Origin: Winogradskyella sp.
Lineage (GTDB): Bacteria > Bacteroidota > Bacteroidia > Flavobacteriales > Flavobacteriaceae
Direction: 5' to 3'
NCBI RefSeq assembly: GCF_013213835.1
Contig: NZ_JABSSU010000001.1
Span: 1-64,000, forward strand
DNA length: 64,000 nucleotides
Shown here one piece after another: positions 60,437 through 64,000 of the stretch; within the stretch, counting starts at the first letter, position 1; the number at the start of each line of letters is the position of its first letter. Below the pieces are notes generated by a model. The model searched no databases and was not told the origin of the DNA. It was given only the letters and a program-made list of their open reading frames with translations. Position numbers and translations under genes: made by a program.

Positions 60437-60500
60437 ATCCTAAATCAAAAATCGCCTATACTTAATCAAATGATTATCTTAGCGAATCTAAAATTTGAAG

Positions 60501-61613
60501 ATGGATATAAAACTTCACGATTTATACTTTAAACCTTATTTGTCGGCCAAAGAAATAGACGATGCAGTTCAGAAAATGGTGGATGATATTTCTGAAGATT
60601 TAGGTGATGAAATGCCAGTTTTTGTGGGCATTCTTAATGGGTCTTTTATGCTAGTTAGTGACTTTGTAAAGAAGTACCCAAAACCTTGTGAAGTGACGTT
60701 TATAAAGTTAGCGTCTTATAAAGGTGTAAAGTCTACAGAAGATATACAACGCCTTATAGGTATAACGCAAGATTTAACAGATAGAACCGTCGTAATTTTA
60801 GAAGATATTATAGATTCTGGAAACACTTTAGGAGAAGTACATCGCATTTTTAAAAATGAAAATGTAAAGCAATTGTTAATTGCCACACTTTTTTACAAAC
60901 CAGAATCATACGATAAAGATTTTAAACTTCATTATGTAGGCAAAGAAATACCGAATAAATTTATTGTTGGTTACGGATTAGATTACGACCAGCTTGGAAG
61001 AGATTTGCCAGATGTATATCAATTAAAAACCACACAACACATGACTAACATTGTTCTATTTGGACCTCCAGGAGCAGGAAAGGGAACACAAGCCGAATTT
61101 TTAAAAGAAAAGTACGATTTAGTACACATTTCTACAGGAGATGTTTTTAGATATAATATTAAAAACGAAACTGCCTTAGGAATGTTGGCAAAGTCATACA
61201 TGGATAAAGGTGAGTTAGTGCCAGACCAAGTAACAATAGATATGTTAAACAAAGAGGTTGAAAAAAATGCAGATGCTAAAGGTTTCATTTTTGATGGATT
61301 TCCAAGAACAAATGCACAAGCAGAAGCATTAGATAAATTAATGGTTTCTAAGGATTCTCAAATCAATGCAATGGTGGCATTAGAGGTTGACGATGAGGTA
61401 TTGGTAGGACGTTTATTAAAACGTGGTGAAACTAGTGGAAGAGCAGATGATGCTGACGAAAGTATTATTAGAAACCGTATTAAAGAATACTACGATAAAA
61501 CAGCAATTTTAAAAGATTACTATTCAGCACAAGATAAGTATCATGGTGTTGATGGAGTAGGAAGTATAGAAGATATTACAGAGCGATTAAGTACTGTAAT
61601 TGATAAGCTATAA
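60501..61613 (+). CDS. adk: Fused hypoxanthine phosphoribosyltransferase-adenylate kinase
   Basis: I chose ATG 60501 (MDIKLHDLYFKPYLSAKEI, 370 residues) over a TTG six bases upstream. Residues 1-180 form a hypoxanthine phosphoribosyltransferase-like domain with the PRPP loop TVVILEDIIDSGNTLGEV and VGYGLDYDQLGRDLPDVY. Residues about 183-370 form adenylate kinase: P-loop IVLFGPPGAGKGTQAEFL, ISTGDVFRYNI, FIFDGFPRTNAQAEAL and the short lid GETSGRADDADESIIRNR. Fusion links purine salvage to ATP/AMP balance and is a known arrangement in Flavobacteriia. Both active sites look intact. Confidence 0.93.
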   Translation: MDIKLHDLYFKPYLSAKEIDDAVQKMVDDISEDLGDEMPVFVGILNGSFMLVSDFVKKYPKPCEVTFIKLASYKGVKSTEDIQRLIGITQDLTDRTVVILEDIIDSGNTLGEVHRIFKNENVKQLLIATLFYKPESYDKDFKLHYVGKEIPNKFIVGYGLDYDQLGRDLPDVYQLKTTQHMTNIVLFGPPGAGKGTQAEFLKEKYDLVHISTGDVFRYNIKNETALGMLAKSYMDKGELVPDQVTIDMLNKEVEKNADAKGFIFDGFPRTNAQAEALDKLMVSKDSQINAMVALEVDDEVLVGRLLKRGETSGRADDADESIIRNRIKEYYDKTAILKDYYSAQDKYHGVDGVGSIEDITERLSTVIDKL

Positions 61614-61622
61614 GTAAAACCA

Positions 61623-61705
61623 AATTGTCATTCCTGGTTAGACAGGAATCTCATTAGTATAATGTTAAGGAATGACAATTAACAAGATTCCCACTGTCGT
61701 GGGAA
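61623..61705. repeat. Inverted-repeat intergenic element upstream of obgE
   Basis: AATTGTCATTCCT (61623-61635) pairs perfectly with AGGAATGACAATT (61668-61680). TCCTG/CAGGA lies inside, and a second hairpin TTCCCAC/GTGGGAA (61688-61705, loop TGTC) follows. The second stem ends 6 bp before the obgE start codon and could mask translation. It resembles dispersed GTCATTCC-type intergenic repeats. Confidence 0.6.
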
Positions 61706-61711
61706 GTAAAC

Positions 61712-62710
61712 ATGACTGAAGGAAATTTTGTTGATTACGTAAAAATGCACGTCGCTTCCGGAAATGGAGGTAAAGGTTCTGCGCATTTACATCGTGAAAA
61801 ATACATAGCTAAAGGTGGACCAGACGGTGGCGATGGTGGTCGTGGTGGACACGTTATTATAAAAGGAAATGGTAATCTTTGGACACTACTTCACCTTAAA
61901 TTTAAGAGGCATATAAAGGCTGGTCATGGCGCACATGGGAGTTCAGGTAGAAGTACAGGTGCTGATGGTGAAGATGCTATTATTGAAGTGCCATTAGGAA
62001 CTGTAATCAGAGATACTGAAACCAATAACATCTTATTTGAAATCACAGAAGACGGCGAAGAACGTATTGTTGCTGAAGGTGGAAAAGGAGGTCGCGGAAA
62101 TTGGCATTTTAAGAGTTCTGTAAATCAAACACCAAGATATGCGCAACCTGGTATTCCGCTCGAAGAAAAAAATATCACTTTAGAACTTAAAGTATTAGCA
62201 GATGTTGGTTTGGTCGGGTTTCCAAATGCAGGAAAATCTACATTACTTTCCGTGTTGACTTCTGCAAAACCAAAAATTGCCGATTACGAGTTTACCACAT
62301 TAAAACCTAATCTTGGAATTGTGAAGTATCGCGACTACCAATCTTTTGTAATGGCAGATATACCTGGTATTATTGAAGGTGCAGCAGAAGGCAAAGGTTT
62401 AGGGTATTATTTTTTAAGACATATAGAACGTAATTCTATTTTGTTGTTTTTAATTCCTGCTGATGCTAAGGATATCGTCGAGCAATATGAAATTTTGGTT
62501 GATGAATTAAGACGCTACAATCCTGAAATGTTAGATAAAGAACGCTATGTAGTTATTTCAAAATCTGATATGTTAGATGATGAGTTAAAGTCTGAAATAT
62601 CTACAATACTAGATAAGGATTTAGAAGCAGATTATATGTTTATTTCATCTGTAGCACAACAAGGACTAACCGAACTTAAGGATAAACTTTGGCGAATGCT
62701 TAATGACTAA
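61712..62710 (+). CDS. obgE: GTPase Obg
   Basis: A 332-residue Obg GTPase. The glycine-rich Obg fold is at about 1-158 ([60 protein letters not shown]). The G domain follows: G1 [13 protein letters not shown] (about 166-178), G3 [17 protein letters not shown]4 ISKSD and G5 ISS. The long C-terminal OCT domain of Firmicutes proteins is absent, as is normal here. It works in late assembly of the 50S ribosomal subunit and in stress control. Confidence 0.96.
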   Translation: MTEGNFVDYVKMHVASGNGGKGSAHLHREKYIAKGGPDGGDGGRGGHVIIKGNGNLWTLLHLKFKRHIKAGHGAHGSSGRSTGADGEDAIIEVPLGTVIRDTETNNILFEITEDGEERIVAEGGKGGRGNWHFKSSVNQTPRYAQPGIPLEEKNITLELKVLADVGLVGFPNAGKSTLLSVLTSAKPKIADYEFTTLKPNLGIVKYRDYQSFVMADIPGIIEGAAEGKGLGYYFLRHIERNSILLFLIPADAKDIVEQYEILVDELRRYNPEMLDKERYVVISKSDMLDDELKSEISTILDKDLEADYMFISSVAQQGLTELKDKLWRMLND

Positions 62711-62722
62711 GGCTTTCTTCAC

Positions 62723-63436
62723 ATGAAAGACACCATTAAAAACATTGTAGAATATAATGACAATAAACTCAGTAAGGGTTTTGCGTTTTTTATTCAGTTT
62801 TTAATTGTGCTATCTGTAATAACGTTTTCAATAGAAACACTACCTAATTTAAAACCACGAACACAACACATTCTAAACTCTATTGAAATTTTTTGTGTTG
62901 TTGTATTTATCTTAGAATATTTAGCTAGAATATTAGTGTCTGAAAAAAAATTGAAATTTATTTTTAGTTTTTTCGGACTGATAGATTTGTTTGCTATTCT
63001 TCCTTTTTATCTCTCATTTGGTGTTGATTTAAGGTCGTTGAGAGTGCTGAGAATGTTCCGATTATTTAGGCTTTTAAAATTGGTGAGATACAACAAGGCT
63101 ATGCGACATTTTGCTAAAGCTATGATGTTGGCAAAAGAGCAAATCATACTGTTTATGGGTGTGACTTTGGTCCTCATCTATTTTGCGGCAATTGGTATAT
63201 ATTATTTTGAAAACGAAGCACAACCAGAGCATTTTTCTTCAATTTTTGATAGTCTTTGGTGGTCTATCGTAACACTAACGACAGTAGGTTATGGTGATGT
63301 TTATCCTATTACTGTTGGTGGTAGAATTTTTACTTTTTTCATCCTTCTTATTGGTTTAGGTATTGTTGCGATTCCTACAGGAATTATTTCATCTTCCTTG
63401 ACAAAAGTTGTTGAACCTAATGATGATAGCGAATAG
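62723..63436 (+). CDS. Voltage-gated potassium channel-like ion transporter
   Basis: A 237-residue six-helix channel subunit. The S4 voltage-sensor-like stretch has regularly spaced Arg (LRSLRVLRMFRLFRLLKLVRYNKAM, about 103-127) and the selectivity filter is TLTTVGYGDVYP (about 187-198). An N-terminal cytosolic stretch and a short C-terminal tail complete it. It would form homotetramers in the inner membrane and conduct potassium. It starts 12 bp after obgE. Confidence 0.92.
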   Translation: MKDTIKNIVEYNDNKLSKGFAFFIQFLIVLSVITFSIETLPNLKPRTQHILNSIEIFCVVVFILEYLARILVSEKKLKFIFSFFGLIDLFAILPFYLSFGVDLRSLRVLRMFRLFRLLKLVRYNKAMRHFAKAMMLAKEQIILFMGVTLVLIYFAAIGIYYFENEAQPEHFSSIFDSLWWSIVTLTTVGYGDVYPITVGGRIFTFFILLIGLGIVAIPTGIISSSLTKVVEPNDDSE

Positions 63437-63486
63437 TTAAAAGTTTCTTCTCGATATCATTTTTTAATATCTTTAAAAGAAAAATA

Positions 63487-64000
63487 ATGAAGCCTTTAAG
63501 ATATTTTATCGTATTTCTCATATGCTTTTCATGTGGTCCATTGATTAACTATGACTATGAGAAAACCACAAACTTTTCAAAATACAAAACTTACAATTAT
63601 TTTGATGATATGAATACTGGTTTGAGTCAATTAGATACCAAGCGAATTGTAAGGGCTATTGATGATAAATTGGCAACAATGGGTTTGTCACGTTCTGAGA
63701 ATCCAGATTTTTATATCGATATTCAAAGTGAAGAGATACAAAATAGAAGTAATTCAAATATTGGTGTTGGCGCTGGTGGTACTGGTGGTAATGTAGGTGG
63801 TGGAGTATCTATAGGTTTCCCAATTGGTGGAAATCAAAATACGAGACAAATCAAGATTGATTTTGTAGATAAGCAGCAAAATGAAAAATTATTTTGGCAA
63901 GCAGTTAGCGAAAGCACCTATAGACAAAATGCTTCACCTGAAAAACGAGAAGAAGCTTTCGTAAAATTAGTTGAAAAGATTTTTAGTCAATATCCACCTA
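63487..64000 (+). CDS. DUF4136 lipoprotein, cut by the window end
   Basis: The frame is open from ATG 63487 to the last base; 171 codons are visible. A lipobox is present (FLICFSCGP, Cys about 16). The mature part reads FSKYKTYNYFDDMN, then LDTKRIVRAIDDKLATMGLSRSENPDFYIDIQSE, a Gly-rich segment VGAGGTGGNVGGGVSIGFPIGG, and IDFVDKQQNEKLFWQAVSE. This is the DUF4136 pattern of outer-membrane lipoproteins of unknown function. The stop codon lies beyond the window. Confidence 0.85.
   Translation, partial: MKPLRYFIVFLICFSCGPLINYDYEKTTNFSKYKTYNYFDDMNTGLSQLDTKRIVRAIDDKLATMGLSRSENPDFYIDIQSEEIQNRSNSNIGVGAGGTGGNVGGGVSIGFPIGGNQNTRQIKIDFVDKQQNEKLFWQAVSESTYRQNASPEKREEAFVKLVEKIFSQYPP

Noticed and set aside
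1..64000. CRISPR arrays, insertion sequences, rRNA and complete tRNA genes
   Set aside because: No regularly spaced identical repeats, no transposase motifs and no rRNA or full tRNA signatures were seen by reading; a covariance-model scan was not possible.

Overview
The window is AT-rich DNA from a bacterium of the Bacteroidetes, almost certainly a marine Flavobacteriaceae (Winogradskyella/Psychroserpens/Olleya-like; the genus is inference). The evidence is a gliding and type IX secretion cluster (gldJ, porU, porV), a cargo protein with a T9SS sorting tail, a fused HPRT-adenylate kinase, PafA-type phosphatase, and several -7 promoter elements of the Bacteroidetes form TAnnTTTG.

Layout. (1) 1-1833: accessory DNA with a LuxR-type regulator, a small unknown protein and an XRE repressor transcribed divergently over a direct-repeat operator. 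(2) 1834-20185: an integrated mobile island of about 18.3 kb bounded by a perfect 17-bp direct repeat that resembles the 3' end of a tRNA gene. It carries, in order, a tyrosine integrase preceded by repeat arms, two lipoprotein paralogues (one probably frameshifted at an A-run), a strongly folded noncoding RNA candidate, an operon of five genes of unknown function, a recombination/replication module (Sak4-like ATPase, DUF3871, SF2-helicase-like ATPase), a free-standing GIY-YIG homing endonuclease, and a defence-like cassette: a type IIG restriction-modification gene split by an in-frame stop, DUF3800, a membrane-anchored nuclease-like protein and a RepA-like ATPase. No capsid, tail or conjugation genes are visible, so it resembles a satellite or a mobilisable island rather than a complete phage or ICE. 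(3) 20191-64000: conserved chromosome.

The chromosomal part holds cell envelope and T9SS genes (murF, gldJ, porU, porV), cytidine deaminase, pyruvate dehydrogenase E1/E2, a peptidase-SDR-HAD run, a very large FG-GAP/ASPIC/vanadium-haloperoxidase fusion with a T9SS tail, manC, a DUF389 protein, an Mla-type ABC pair, pafA, a glycosyltransferase/methyltransferase/KAS III set, gcvP, an ECF sigma factor with a small partner, a membrane-lipid operon (desaturase-like plus methyltransferase) linked to a GbsR/MarR-type regulator by two copies of one operator, an M74-like peptidase, an M3 peptidase, purK-purE, hpt-adk, obgE, a potassium channel and a DUF4136 lipoprotein cut off by the window end.

The least explained signals are the folded RNA at 4647-4817, a paired palindrome motif at 13608 and 20008 flanking the defence cassette, a 16-bp hairpin at 11195-11242, the five-gene unknown operon, the nuclease with two membrane helices, and a small-RNA-like unit at 58621-58708. 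All family calls come from reading motifs; no database search was run.
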